Positions 54,342 to 63,266 are shown, numbered from the stretch's first letter. The stretch is DNA of 64,000 nucleotides from Dyella sp. AtDHG13 (GCF_003201105.1 NZ_QICJ01000002.1:372001-436000); one strand, 5' to 3'. Program-made: numbers and translations. Notes: generated by a model from the sequence alone, not told the origin.

Positions 54342-56012
54342 ATGCTCACCTCGCTCTACGTTCGTCATTTCGCCGTCGTCGAAGAAGCCGAGATCGCCTT
54401 CGGCCCCGGTCTCACTGCGGTCAGCGGCGAGACGGGCGCCGGCAAGTCGCTGCTGGTGGATGCCCTGATGCTGCTGGCGGGCGCCCGCGCGGACAGCGGC
54501 ATGGTGCGCGCCGGCAGCGACCGCGCCGAACTCATCGCCGAGTTCGACCTGAGCGAACTGCCCGAAGCCCGCGCATGGCTGCGCCGCGAGGAACTGGACG
54601 AGGACGACGCCTGCCAGCTGCGCCGCGTCATCCGTGCCGAGGGCAGCTCGCGCGCCTGGATCAACGGCCGCCCCGCCAACGCCAGCCAGCTTGGCGAACT
54701 GGCCACGCTGCTGGTGGAAATCCATGGCCAGCACGAGCACCAGGCCCTGCTTTCGCGTGCGCACCAGATGGAACTGCTCGACGCCTACGCCGGTAACGAA
54801 GCCCTGGTGGCACAGGTACGCGAACTGGCCCAGCAGTGGCGCGAACTGGGCAATCGCATCCGCAAGCTCAGCGGCGGCGACGACCGCGAACAGCGCATCG
54901 AACTGCTGAGCCACGAACTGGGCGAACTGGAAAAGTGGGCCCTGCCCGCCGCTGAGCTCACTGAACTGGAAGCCAGCCACAAGCGCCTGGCCAACGCGGG
55001 CCGGCTGGCGGAAGGCGCCGGCGGCGTAGTGGAACTGCTCGACGGCGAGAGCGAATTCGCGCTGCGCCGCGCACTGGGTCGCGCGCAGCTGGAAATGAGC
55101 AAGCTCGCCGCGCTGGATGACCGCCTCGCGCCGCTGCTGGAGCTGCTGGACAACGCATCCATCCAGCTCAGCGAAGCCGCCGACGGACTCGGCCGCTATG
55201 CCCTCGATGTGGACCTGGACCCGGAGCGCTATACCGAGGTCGACACGCACCTCACCCGCCTGCACGAGCTTTCGCGCCGCCACCGCGTACCGGTCGCCGA
55301 ACTCCACGACAAGGCCGCCACGCTGCGCCAGGAACTGGACGAACTGGAAGGTGCGGGCGATGCCCTGGAGAAACTCGCCAGCCAGCGCACGCGCCTGCAG
55401 CAGCAGTACGACGAACACGCGGCCACGCTCAGTACCGCGCGCCAGCAGGCGGCCGAACGTCTCGGCGGCGAAGTCAGCGGCCTGATGGGCGAACTGGGCA
55501 TGAGCGGCGGCCGCCTGGTCGTCGAACTCGAAGCCACCAATGACAACGAACCCGACCCGCAGGGCCGCGAGCGCTGCGAACTGCTGGTCAGCGCCAACCC
55601 CGGCCAACCGCCGCGCGCCCTGCGCAAGGTGGCCTCCGGCGGCGAACTGGCGCGCATCAGTCTGGCCATCGAAGTCGCCACGCTCGGCAAGGACACCATC
55701 GGCACCATGGTGTTCGACGAAGTGGATACCGGCATCGGCGGCGCCGTGGCCGAAGTGGTCGGACAGAAACTGCGCGCGCTCGGCGCACAGCGCCAGGTGC
55801 TGTGCGTCACCCACCTGCCGCAGGTGGCGGCGCAAGGACACGCGCATCTGCGCGTGAGCAAGGCCAGCGATGGCGAATCCACCCGCACGCGCATCGAGAA
55901 GCTCGACGCCAGCGGCCGACGCGATGAACTGGCGCGCATGCTGGGCGGCGTGGAGATCACCCGCGAAACGCGGGCGCATGCGAAGCAGATGCTGGAGCGG
56001 GCGCAGGTTTAA
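54342..56012 (+). CDS. recN: DNA repair protein RecN
   Basis: A 556-residue SMC-like ATPase acting at DNA double-strand breaks. The head domain has Walker A GETGAGKS near the N-terminus and the signature KVASGGELARISLA plus Walker B VFDEVDTGIGG near the C-terminus; a long coiled coil lies between. It is divergent from hrcA. No LexA box could be identified by eye in the 193-bp gap. Confidence 0.96.
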   Translation: MLTSLYVRHFAVVEEAEIAFGPGLTAVSGETGAGKSLLVDALMLLAGARADSGMVRAGSDRAELIAEFDLSELPEARAWLRREELDEDDACQLRRVIRAEGSSRAWINGRPANASQLGELATLLVEIHGQHEHQALLSRAHQMELLDAYAGNEALVAQVRELAQQWRELGNRIRKLSGGDDREQRIELLSHELGELEKWALPAAELTELEASHKRLANAGRLAEGAGGVVELLDGESEFALRRALGRAQLEMSKLAALDDRLAPLLELLDNASIQLSEAADGLGRYALDVDLDPERYTEVDTHLTRLHELSRRHRVPVAELHDKAATLRQELDELEGAGDALEKLASQRTRLQQQYDEHAATLSTARQQAAERLGGEVSGLMGELGMSGGRLVVELEATNDNEPDPQGRERCELLVSANPGQPPRALRKVASGGELARISLAIEVATLGKDTIGTMVFDEVDTGIGGAVAEVVGQKLRALGAQRQVLCVTHLPQVAAQGHAHLRVSKASDGESTRTRIEKLDASGRRDELARMLGGVEITRETRAHAKQMLERAQV

Positions 56013-56072
56013 ACCTGCACGCGCGCAGCCAACCGCTGCTCGCTCACATGTATTCCAGCGCCACTGACGTGT

Positions 56073-56185
56073 CCCTCACCGTCATTCCGGCGAAAGCCGG
56101 AATCCAGCGTCTTTTTGCTTTCGAGTGTTTCGCTTCAATGAAGAAAGGCACTGGATTCCGGCTTTCGCCGGAATGACGGTGAGGG
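56073..56185. repeat. Dispersed palindromic repeat, copy 3
   Basis: Perfect 35-nt inverted arms (56073-56107 and 56151-56185) with the TTCCGGC...GCCGGAA core around a 43-nt spacer. It separates recN from the convergent response regulator gene. Confidence 0.9.
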
Positions 56186-56234
56186 CAATAGCCGAATCCA
56201 TCAGTTCGGCAGGTATGCGCTGCCGATCTCGCCA

Positions 56235-56870
56235 TCAATTCTTGCGCGGCAACAACCCGCGCTCAGCCGCCATGCGATAGAGATCGAGTTCCGAGCCCGC
56301 ACCCAACTTGCCCATCAGGCTGGCGCGATGGATGTACACCGTCTTCTGGCCGATGCCCAGCTCGCCGGCCACCTGCTTGGGCGCCCTGCCCGCCGCCAGC
56401 AGCAGGAACACTTCGCGCTCGCGCGCAGTGAGCCGCTGGATGGGGTCGCGCGATTCGCTGGGGCGCTCGGCCCGTCGCTTGCGCAGGTCGGAGCTGAGGA
56501 AGCATTCGCCCTGCATCACCGCGCGCAGGCCGGCCACCAGTTCTTCCGGCGCCACGCCCTTGGTGACGTAGCCGCTGGCGCCGCGGCGCAGGGCTTCGGA
56601 TACGTAGGGCTCGCCGTCGTGCATGCTCAGCACCACGATGCGCGTCTCCGACGCCACGCTGCGCAGATGCTCGATAAGAGGCAACCCGCTGCCATCGGGC
56701 AACGAGAGATCGAGCGCGACGAGATCGGGACGACGCGTGCCAACCGCTTCCACCGCATCGTCGGCGCTGCGGCACTCCGCAACCACCTCCAGATCCGGCT
56801 CCATCTCGATCAGCCGCTTGAACCCCTCTCGTACAATGGCGTGGTCGTCGACCAGGACAATGCTGTACAT
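56235..56870 (-). CDS. UhpA/NarL-type response regulator
   Basis: A 211-residue response regulator with a receiver domain (Asp8, Asp9, phospho-acceptor Asp54, Lys near 104) and a C-terminal LuxR-type helix-turn-helix (LTAREREVFLLLAAGRAPKQVA). It is encoded back to back with a MASE1 histidine kinase, 126 bp apart, so the two are very likely cognate, like UhpA-UhpB. The genes it controls are not known; the structured RNA just past the kinase gene is a candidate. Confidence 0.9.
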   Translation of the reverse strand: MYSIVLVDDHAIVREGFKRLIEMEPDLEVVAECRSADDAVEAVGTRRPDLVALDLSLPDGSGLPLIEHLRSVASETRIVVLSMHDGEPYVSEALRRGASGYVTKGVAPEELVAGLRAVMQGECFLSSDLRKRRAERPSESRDPIQRLTAREREVFLLLAAGRAPKQVAGELGIGQKTVYIHRASLMGKLGAGSELDLYRMAAERGLLPRKN

Positions 56871-56996
56871 GTCCCATGTATAGCAGCCCGCGAGCCGCTT
56901 GACGATCTCCCCTCCGCGCCCTGGCCGCGCGGGCCGCGGGAACAGCCATCCGGACGGCCGTCGGCTCCCCGGCCGGCGCCATGTACCATCGGCCGC

Positions 56997-58592
56997 ATGC
57001 GACCGAAATCCTCTGCACTGCCGGGTTCCGACCTGCTCCTTGGTATTGGCTATTTCCTACTCTGGCTGCTGCTGTGGCCCACCGAGCAACCGTACTGGAT
57101 GCTGCCCTACGGTCTGCGCTTCGGCGCGCTACTGCTCGCCCCGCTGCGCATGTGGCCGTGGCTCATCGGCGCCGAGCTGGCGGCCAGCGGCCTGATCGCC
57201 TGGGTGCACCCGTTGCCGATGGGCTGGCGCGGCTTCCTGCTGGCTGCGCTGCCCGAGCCCATCGTGGTAGCGATCTGCCTGTGGCTGATGCGCCGCGCCA
57301 ACCTGCATGCCAGCCTGCGCGACCCCGAGGACGTGGCCCGCCTGCTGCTGTCCGCCGCCTTCACCGTGGCGGCCACCACGGCCACGGACGCCGTGCTGCT
57401 GGCGCTGATCCATGTCAGCCCCAGCGCCGACCTGATGATGCAGGCCCTGGGCCAGGATCTGCTGGGCAACTACGTGGGCGTGCTGCTGGTGGTGCCGTTG
57501 CTGGTGATGCTGCTGCGGGCGCGGCTGGACAAGCGCGGACTCGGCCGCCTGGTGATGGATGGCCTGCTGGTGCTGCTGCCGTCGCTGGCGATCTTGCTGG
57601 TGCTGTCCTCCCATGAGGCGCCACAGCCGCAGTTCGCGCGTGTGCTGTCGCTGGCGCCGGTACTGTTCTTCGCCTTCCGCCACGGCTGGCGGGGCGCCAG
57701 CCTTTCCATGCTGATTTCCAGCCTGGGCATGACCCTGGTGGATCATCTTTCCGGCCACGGCGTGCCCGGCGCCGCGGGCGAGCTGTTCCTTGCCGTGGCT
57801 GGCACCGGCGCGCTGATGCTGGGCTCGGCCACGGACGCCCTGCGCCGCAGCAGCGAGCGCGTGGCGGAGCAGAACGTCTACCTTGCCGCCGTCAACCGTC
57901 GCCTGGACCACCTCGCCCGCCAGCTGCGCGACGCCGCGCGCGGCAATCTGCAAACCGAGGAAAACCAGCGCCGCCACATGGCCGCCGAACTGCACGACGA
58001 ACTCGGCCAGAACCTCACCGCCATTCAGACCCACCTAAAGCTCGCCCAATCGCGACTGGCCCAGGCCGGCATGGATGACATCGGCGTATCGATCAACGCC
58101 ATCCTGGGCCACATGCGTCGCGCCCTGCACCGCCTGCTGGACGACCTGCGCCCCGCCGTGCTCGACGAATTCGGCCTGCTGCGCGCCCTGGACGAAGGCC
58201 CGATCCGCGATCTGCTCACCGCCGCGGGCGTGGCCTACCGCACCGACCTGCACGGCGACCCGCGCCTGCTCGACGACGACACGCGGACGGTGATCTATCG
58301 CCTGGTGCAGGAAAGCGCCACCAACGCCGTGAAGCACGCCCACGCCGACACCTTCCAGCTGCGCCTGCGCATTGGCGAGCGCCAGGGCGTGGCGCTGGCC
58401 CTGCTGGATATCCGCGACAACGGCATCGGCCTGCCCGCCCGGGTTCCCCGCGGGGGGCGCGGCATGCAGGGCATGCGCGATCGCGTGACGTCCCTCGGCG
58501 GCCTGTTCAGGGTTCGCCCCGAGTCACAGGGCGTCCACCTGCGGATATTGCTGCGTAGCAGCACGCAAACTAGTGACGTGGCGCGCACTTAG
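56997..58592 (+). CDS. MASE1-type sensor histidine kinase (UhpB-like)
   Basis: A 531-residue membrane kinase. About eight hydrophobic helices (residues 12-285) form a MASE1 sensory domain. The HisKA_3 dimerisation motif HMAAELHDELGQNLTAIQ follows, with His333 the phosphorylated residue. The HATPase_c domain has the N-box in ESATNAVKHAHA and GGRGMQGMRDR as the G-box. The input signal is unknown. The ATG at 56997 was chosen because it begins the first helix; the frame stays open upstream. Confidence 0.9.
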   Translation: MRPKSSALPGSDLLLGIGYFLLWLLLWPTEQPYWMLPYGLRFGALLLAPLRMWPWLIGAELAASGLIAWVHPLPMGWRGFLLAALPEPIVVAICLWLMRRANLHASLRDPEDVARLLLSAAFTVAATTATDAVLLALIHVSPSADLMMQALGQDLLGNYVGVLLVVPLLVMLLRARLDKRGLGRLVMDGLLVLLPSLAILLVLSSHEAPQPQFARVLSLAPVLFFAFRHGWRGASLSMLISSLGMTLVDHLSGHGVPGAAGELFLAVAGTGALMLGSATDALRRSSERVAEQNVYLAAVNRRLDHLARQLRDAARGNLQTEENQRRHMAAELHDELGQNLTAIQTHLKLAQSRLAQAGMDDIGVSINAILGHMRRALHRLLDDLRPAVLDEFGLLRALDEGPIRDLLTAAGVAYRTDLHGDPRLLDDDTRTVIYRLVQESATNAVKHAHADTFQLRLRIGERQGVALALLDIRDNGIGLPARVPRGGRGMQGMRDRVTSLGGLFRVRPESQGVHLRILLRSSTQTSDVART

Positions 58593-58646
58593 GACCGTTA
58601 CATAGGAAATTTTCCGATACCCGTGGTGTGAAGGCTTCGTTACGCT

Positions 58647-58848
58647 GGATCCATCGATGTGGGGGAGCCACCATCGCAAGATGGTGAGCCATGCCAACCG
58701 TGGGGACGGTGGGCATGAAGAACGGCAGGATGCCGTTCCGCCGGAATCGGTGGCACGACCAGGCTGCGCGAGCAACTCGCCTTCCGAGGAGCCATCCGGT
58801 AACGGATCAAGCCGCAGGGCGGACAGGAGTCCTCCCGCGGCTTTTTTT
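58647..58848 (+). ncRNA. Candidate Csr/Rsm-type small RNA
   Basis: A gap of 520 bp follows the kinase gene. Its first part folds into successive hairpins and ends in a strong intrinsic terminator (58811-58848: GCCGC...GCGGC then seven Ts). Nine GGA triplets occur in about 200 nt. Three hairpins present one at the tip: 58655-58676 (loop GGGAG), 58721-58737 (stem AACGGC/GCCGTT, loop AGGAT) and the terminator itself (loop AGGA, in ACAGGAGT). A fourth, 58690-58717, has a G-rich tip. A GTAA tetraloop hairpin lies at 58794-58807. This is the architecture of RNAs that sequester CsrA/RsmA. The 5' end is estimated; no clear promoter box was found. Confidence 0.55.
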
Positions 58849-58930
58849 ATGGGCGGTTTTTGGGGATGCGTTGGGCAGGGGCTCACGCGGCCCGTATGTC
58901 ACAGGGTATTCGCCCGCCATAGCAAAGTCG

Positions 58931-59025
58931 CTGGATCCCCGCCTTCGCGGGGATGACGGATAGGAAGGTTGCGCCAGGCGACATCGCCGCTTTTGCTCGT
59001 CATCCCCGCGAAAGCGGGGATCCAG
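58931..59025. repeat. Dispersed palindromic repeat, copy 4 (arms reversed)
   Basis: Arms 58931-58959 and 58998-59025 are inverted with CCCCGC/GCGGGG cores, one C/T difference within the first arm's loop. Unlike the other copies, the arms are in opposite order: the CTGGATCC ends face outward. Confidence 0.85.
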
Positions 59026-59061
59026 TGACTTTCCCGGCCAAATGCCGTCAACACCCCAAAC

Positions 59062-59091
59062 AAAAGGCCGGCGACGTCAACGTCACCGGCC
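59062..59091 (-). terminator. Terminator of fur
   Basis: On the minus strand GGCCGGTGACG-TTGA-CGTCGCCGGCC (one T/G mismatch) is followed by TTTTG, 22 bp downstream of the fur stop. Confidence 0.75.
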
Positions 59092-59112
59092 CCGTCTCGT
59101 TCCTGCCCAGGC

Positions 59113-59529
59113 TTACTTGTGGGACTTCTTGGGCCGCACGTACAGCACCAGGCTGTGGTCCTCGATGACGTAGCCGTGGCGGGCCGCGATTTCGTGCTGG
59201 AGGCGCTCGATCTCCTCGCTGACGAACTCGATGACCTTTCCGCTGTCCACATCGATCATGTGGTCATGGTGCTTGCCGCGGTCCAGCTCGTAGACGGCCT
59301 GGCCGCCCTCGAAGTTGTGCTTGACCACGATGCCGGCCGCCTCGAACTGGGTCAGCACCCGGTAGACGGTGGCCAGCCCGATGTCCTCCTGGTGCGACAG
59401 CAGGCGCTTGTAGATGTCTTCGGCGGTGAGGTGGTGGGCCTCCTCGTCCTCGAAGATCTGCAGGATGCGCATGCGGGGGTGGGTAACCTTCAGCCCGGCT
59501 TTGCGCAGTTCTTTGGTTTCCTGTTCCAT
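59113..59529 (-). CDS. fur: Ferric uptake regulator Fur
   Basis: A 138-residue iron-dependent repressor. The winged helix carries KAGLKVTHPRMRILQIF and VYRVLTQFEAAGIV; metal-site residues HHLTAEDIY and HHDHMIDVDSGKVIEF are present. The CxxC pair that holds structural zinc in E. coli Fur is absent (DVDS at that place). The ATG at 59529 follows GGAG at good spacing. It is divergent from bamE, a gene order first described in Xanthomonas (omlA-fur). Confidence 0.96.
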   Translation of the reverse strand: MEQETKELRKAGLKVTHPRMRILQIFEDEEAHHLTAEDIYKRLLSHQEDIGLATVYRVLTQFEAAGIVVKHNFEGGQAVYELDRGKHHDHMIDVDSGKVIEFVSEEIERLQHEIAARHGYVIEDHSLVLYVRPKKSHK

Positions 59530-59605
59530 AACAAACTCCACGCACGCGGCGCCACAAGGCCGTTAGTGTATCATCCGACACCTTTACGATCCGGACGCAA
59601 CACGC

Positions 59606-60067
59606 ATGCACAAGCTGATTCGCACGCTGGGTTTCGCCATGCTGGCCTTGTCGCTGGCCAGCTGCCGTCTCATCTATACCCCAGACGTGTCGCAGGGCAA
59701 CCTGCTCGACAAGAAAACCGTGGATCAGCTGCAGCCGGGCATGACCAAGCGCCAGGTGCTGGTGCTGATGGGCTCGCCGTCGGTGAATTCGCCCTTCAAC
59801 CAGAACGAATGGGACTACGTCTCCACCCAGCAGCACCGTGGCGGCGACATCAAGGTGCGTACGCTCAAGCTCACCTTCAACAACGACGTGCTGGTGCGCA
59901 CCGAGGGCGATTTCTTCGCCGAAGACGCGCAGAAGCTGGTCAACGACACCAAGAAGTACCACGCCAGCTACCCGGTCGACGAAACCAAGGGTGACAAGAA
60001 CACCGGTTCCGGCGGTGACAAGGGCGGCGACAAGGGTGGCGACAGCGGCGGCAACGACGGCCACTAA
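59606..60067 (+). CDS. bamE: Outer membrane assembly lipoprotein BamE (OmlA/SmpA)
   Basis: A 153-residue lipoprotein of the BAM complex, which inserts beta-barrel proteins in the outer membrane. The signal peptide ends in a lipobox LASC with Cys20 the lipidation site. The BamE domain follows, with QLQPGMTKRQVLVLMGSPS and the NEWDYV strand. The C-terminal tail is a low-complexity Gly/Asp/Lys repeat (GGDKGGDKGGDSGG), not seen in E. coli BamE. Confidence 0.95.
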   Translation: MHKLIRTLGFAMLALSLASCRLIYTPDVSQGNLLDKKTVDQLQPGMTKRQVLVLMGSPSVNSPFNQNEWDYVSTQQHRGGDIKVRTLKLTFNNDVLVRTEGDFFAEDAQKLVNDTKKYHASYPVDETKGDKNTGSGGDKGGDKGGDSGGNDGH

Positions 60068-60083
60068 GCCCTGAAAGCCGGCG

Positions 60084-60365
60084 TCAGCCCTCGTGGGCGC
60101 GGCGCCGGCGAGCCTCCTTGGGATCGAGCGTGAGCGGCCGGTAGATCTCCACCCGGTCGCCTTCGCCCACCACGTGGTCCGGCGTCACCTTGCGGGAAAA
60201 AATGCCCAGCCGCGCCGCATCCACCACCAGCCCCGGCACCTCGCGGGCCACGCCTGAAGCCTCGATGGCCTGGGCCACGGTACTTCCCGCGGGCAGCGTC
60301 ACCTTCCGCAGCCAGCGACGCGACGGTTCGGCATAGACCACCTCCACGGTGACCGGCTCAGCCAT
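60084..60365 (-). CDS. rnfH: RnfH family protein
   Basis: A 93-residue beta-grasp (ubiquitin-like) protein of the RnfH/UPF0125 family; its function is not settled. The pattern VEVVYAEPSRRWLRKVTLPAGSTV, seen here in part, and the IYRPLTLDPKEARRRRA C-terminus are diagnostic. It overlaps ratA by 8 bp; ratA-rnfH is a conserved pair next to smpB. Confidence 0.93.
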   Translation of the reverse strand: MAEPVTVEVVYAEPSRRWLRKVTLPAGSTVAQAIEASGVAREVPGLVVDAARLGIFSRKVTPDHVVGEGDRVEIYRPLTLDPKEARRRRAHEG

Positions 60366-60789
60366 AGGTGCGCTCCGCCTCCTTGCAGAAGTCTTCCACC
60401 ATGCGGCTGGCCAGGCCCTGGAAGCCCAGCTTGAGCGCCGAGCCCATCAGCTTGCTGGCGTAATCGAAATCCAGCACGAACGACACCTTGCAGCCCGCGT
60501 CGCCCAGCGCGATGAAATCCCACACGCCATCCAGGCTGCGGAACGGGCCATCCACCAGGCTCATGTGCAGGCGGCTGGGCGGCGTGGTGGTGTTGCGCGT
60601 GGTAAAGCTCTGGCGGAAACCGGCATACTTGAGATCCAGCCTCGCCACCAGCACATCTCCTGTCCGTTCCAGCACCTGCGCGCCGACACACCACGGGAAG
60701 CGCTTTGGGTATGCTTCGACGTCGTTGACCAGATCGAACATCTGGGCAGGCGAATAGCGCACCAGGGCGCTGCGGCGGATCTCGATCAC
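60358..60789 (-). CDS. ratA: START-domain protein RatA
   Basis: A 143-residue protein of the polyketide cyclase/START fold (RatA, YfjG). In E. coli RatA has been reported to hinder 70S ribosome association, while relatives act as coenzyme Q-binding (COQ10) proteins, so the role remains ambiguous. The start IEIRRSALVRYSPAQMFDLV and YPKRFPWCVGA are typical. The start is GTG at 60789 with GAGG upstream. It is divergent from smpB. Confidence 0.92.
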   Translation of the reverse strand: MIEIRRSALVRYSPAQMFDLVNDVEAYPKRFPWCVGAQVLERTGDVLVARLDLKYAGFRQSFTTRNTTTPPSRLHMSLVDGPFRSLDGVWDFIALGDAGCKVSFVLDFDYASKLMGSALKLGFQGLASRMVEDFCKEAERTYG

Positions 60790-60870
60790 TTCAGCCTCTT
60801 CATGAGCGTCATCTTGGGTCCCTCCACGGACGGGACCGTCATCAGGGCATAAGCCCGAAGTTTAACGGAC

Positions 60871-61362
60871 ATGGCCAAGCCTAAGGACAAAGACAAAAAC
60901 ACAGGCGGCACCATTGCGCTCAACAAGCGCGCGCGCCACGAGTACCACATCGACCAGCGCTTCGAAGCCGGCCTTGAGCTGCAAGGCTGGGAAGTGAAGT
61001 CGCTGCGCGCCGGGCGCATCAACTTCGGCGACAGCTACGCCATGGTGATCAAGGGCGAGATCTTCCTGGTCGGCAGCTCCATTCCGCCGCTGATCAGCGC
61101 CTCCACCCACGTGGTGGCCAACGATCGCCGCACGCGCAAGCTGCTGCTGCACCGCGCGGAAATCGACACGCTCATCGGCGCCGTCGAGCGCAAGGGCTAT
61201 ACCCTCATCCCCATGGCGCTCTACTGGAAGGCCAACAAAGTGAAGGTGGAAATTGGCCTGGCCAAGGGCAAGCAGGCGCACGACAAGCGCGACACCGAGA
61301 AGGAACGCGACTGGCAGCGCGAAAAGCAGCGCACCATGCGCGCCCACAACAAGCACGCCTGA
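60871..61362 (+). CDS. smpB: SsrA-binding protein SmpB
   Basis: A 163-residue RNA-binding protein that delivers tmRNA to stalled ribosomes. It has the conserved N-terminal [11 protein letters not shown], the [17 protein letters not shown] core and the basic C-terminal tail needed for decoding. The tmRNA gene itself lies 630 bp downstream, so both trans-translation components are neighbours. Confidence 0.97.
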   Translation: MAKPKDKDKNTGGTIALNKRARHEYHIDQRFEAGLELQGWEVKSLRAGRINFGDSYAMVIKGEIFLVGSSIPPLISASTHVVANDRRTRKLLLHRAEIDTLIGAVERKGYTLIPMALYWKANKVKVEIGLAKGKQAHDKRDTEKERDWQREKQRTMRAHNKHA

Positions 61363-61365
61363 GGC

Positions 61366-61878
61366 TCAGCCCGCCACCCGTCGCCAGGAGCCGGGTTCGC
61401 CCTCCGACAGGCCGACCACGCCCTCGTGCAGCGTCATGTTCATGGCGTCCACCGAGGTGCCGAAGCCGAAACGCTCGTACAGCTTGTGGCCGGCGGCGGT
61501 GGAATGCAGGTTGAGCGAATCCACCTCCTGCTCCCTGGCCGCCGCGCCCAGCGCGGCCAGCAACGCACCCGCCGCGCCCTGCCGGCGATAGGCCTGCTTC
61601 ACATACATGTTGAGCACGTACCAGCCCACGCCACGGCGGAAATAGGCCGAAGGCAGGTGCGTGTACGGGTGCACCATCACGCACCCCGCCACACGCCCTT
61701 CCACCTCGGCCAGCCAGGCCAGCAGACGCCCCTCCGGCATGGCCTCCTCGATCCAGCCGCGCAGCTGGTCGGCAAAACCCTCCGGCAGCTGCTGCTTCAA
61801 CTCCTCTTCCAGAAACGCGCAACGCAAATCCGTCAACACACCTGCATCGTGCAGCCCTGCCTGACGTATCCGCACCAT
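61366..61878 (-). CDS. GNAT family N-acetyltransferase
   Basis: A 170-residue GCN5-type acyltransferase. The acetyl-CoA loop is YRRQGAAGALLAAL (near residues 104-117) and the preceding beta-strand is WYVLNMYVKQAY. The acceptor substrate cannot be inferred. It lies between smpB and ssrA on the opposite strand, and its stop is 3 bp from the smpB stop. Confidence 0.88.
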   Translation of the reverse strand: MVRIRQAGLHDAGVLTDLRCAFLEEELKQQLPEGFADQLRGWIEEAMPEGRLLAWLAEVEGRVAGCVMVHPYTHLPSAYFRRGVGWYVLNMYVKQAYRRQGAAGALLAALGAAAREQEVDSLNLHSTAAGHKLYERFGFGTSVDAMNMTLHEGVVGLSEGEPGSWRRVAG

Positions 61879-61933
61879 GGTCGTTCCCTATGGGTTGGTG
61901 GGTTCGGACAAACAATAGCGTCGCCAGGCCGCC

Positions 61934-61963
61934 TTGTAGAAAGCCCCGCTGCCTACATATACT
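61934..61963 (+). promoter_or_regulatory. Promoter of ssrA
   Basis: TTGTAG (61934-61939) and TATACT (61958-61963) with 18-bp spacing. A start near 61970 leaves about 23 nt of 5' leader for RNase P to remove. Confidence 0.7.
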
Positions 61964-61992
61964 GACTGACCAGCTTCACCATCAGTTTCCCC

Positions 61993-62344
<352 letters not shown>

Positions 62345-62348
62345 ATAT

Positions 62349-62385
62349 GGCCACCTAAGTTATTGATTTGCTTAGGTGGCCTTCT
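62349..62385 (+). terminator. Terminator of tmRNA
   Basis: GGCCACCTAAG / CTTAGGTGGCC is an 11-bp perfect stem starting 5 bp after the CCA end, followed by a T-rich stretch. Confidence 0.88.
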
Positions 62386-62391
62386 TGTATG

Positions 62392-62439
62392 TTGGTCTGT
62401 ATTGGTCGTTTTTGGTCGTGGTTTGGTCAGTTTTTGGTC
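62392..62439 (+). repeat. Five phased TTGGTC hexamers
   Basis: TTGGTC occurs at 62392, 62402, 62412, 62423 and 62434, that is, every 10-11 bp, so all copies face one side of the helix. Several share the longer form TTTTTGGTCG. Location 48 bp after tmRNA suggests recombinase arm-type sites or an operator array. Confidence 0.75.
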
Positions 62440-62551
62440 GGCGCCGTGCGTGGCATTTGCGCCGAACGGAACCACGGGTAGCGGATAAATATTCGTCACT
62501 AACTAGTATGTATACTTCCGGGATTGACCGACTTGCCTGGACGGGACGCTG

Positions 62552-63256
62552 ATGCCGCTAAAACCCGAGACGTTCGGCTCGACGATCATGGTGCTCGGAG
62601 ACTTCAACCCGGCGATCTTCACTGCTGATTGGCTGCACCGCAATCAGCTGATCGGGGACGGAGATAGGCAAGAGGCCATTGATTCACCAAACACGCTAAT
62701 AACGCACGATGTCACCGTGTGCGAAACCAGTTGGTTCAAGTTTCAAGTCGTGGGAAAGCAGCTTGTCCTTGCCAGTTCGGGCGCCCTGACGCCGGCACTG
62801 AAGGATCTAGCGGAAGGCATACTGTTACTGCTGCCGCATACCCCTGTCACCGCTGTGGGCCTAAATTTTCACGCTCACTACCAGATGACTAGCGAATCAG
62901 ACTGGCAAAAAGTCGGCGACGTGCTCGCTCCCAAGGCCATTTGGTCTAGTCTCTTTGACAGTTCCGAATACTTTGCTGGGCTCACTAATATTCAGGTCCG
63001 TGTTTCGGCCGGTACTGCAGCGGATGCAAAGAAGGGGCCGCCTGATCACTTGAATCTTCAGGTGCAACCTTCAAATCGCCTTGAGAACGGCGTTTACATA
63101 ATGCTGAATGACCATCGGGGCAGCTTTGCTTCTGAAGACAATGGCAGTACCGCAGCGGAGCGTGCCGCCCAGGTCATTGCCAAAGATTGGGAGAGGAGTT
63201 GGGAGCTGGCCAGCCAGAAGTTTGAGGAATTACTCAATAACGTCATTGCTTCTTAA
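62552..63256 (+). CDS. Uncharacterised island protein A (234 aa)
   Basis: I do not recognise the family. The protein is soluble, with alternating predicted strands and helices and no signal peptide or membrane segment. Notable stretches are TIMVLGDFNPAIFTADWL near the start, AVGLNFHAHYQM in the middle and NGVYIMLNDHRGSF toward the end; the C-terminal 40 residues look like an amphipathic helix (AERAAQVIAKDWERSWELA). It starts the cassette of three tightly packed genes after ssrA, 10 bp before the next gene. Composition is unlike the chromosomal genes, in keeping with transfer. The ATG at 62552 is the first in frame. Confidence 0.75.
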   Translation: MPLKPETFGSTIMVLGDFNPAIFTADWLHRNQLIGDGDRQEAIDSPNTLITHDVTVCETSWFKFQVVGKQLVLASSGALTPALKDLAEGILLLLPHTPVTAVGLNFHAHYQMTSESDWQKVGDVLAPKAIWSSLFDSSEYFAGLTNIQVRVSAGTAADAKKGPPDHLNLQVQPSNRLENGVYIMLNDHRGSFASEDNGSTAAERAAQVIAKDWERSWELASQKFEELLNNVIAS

Positions 63257-63266
63257 GGGCATCGGA

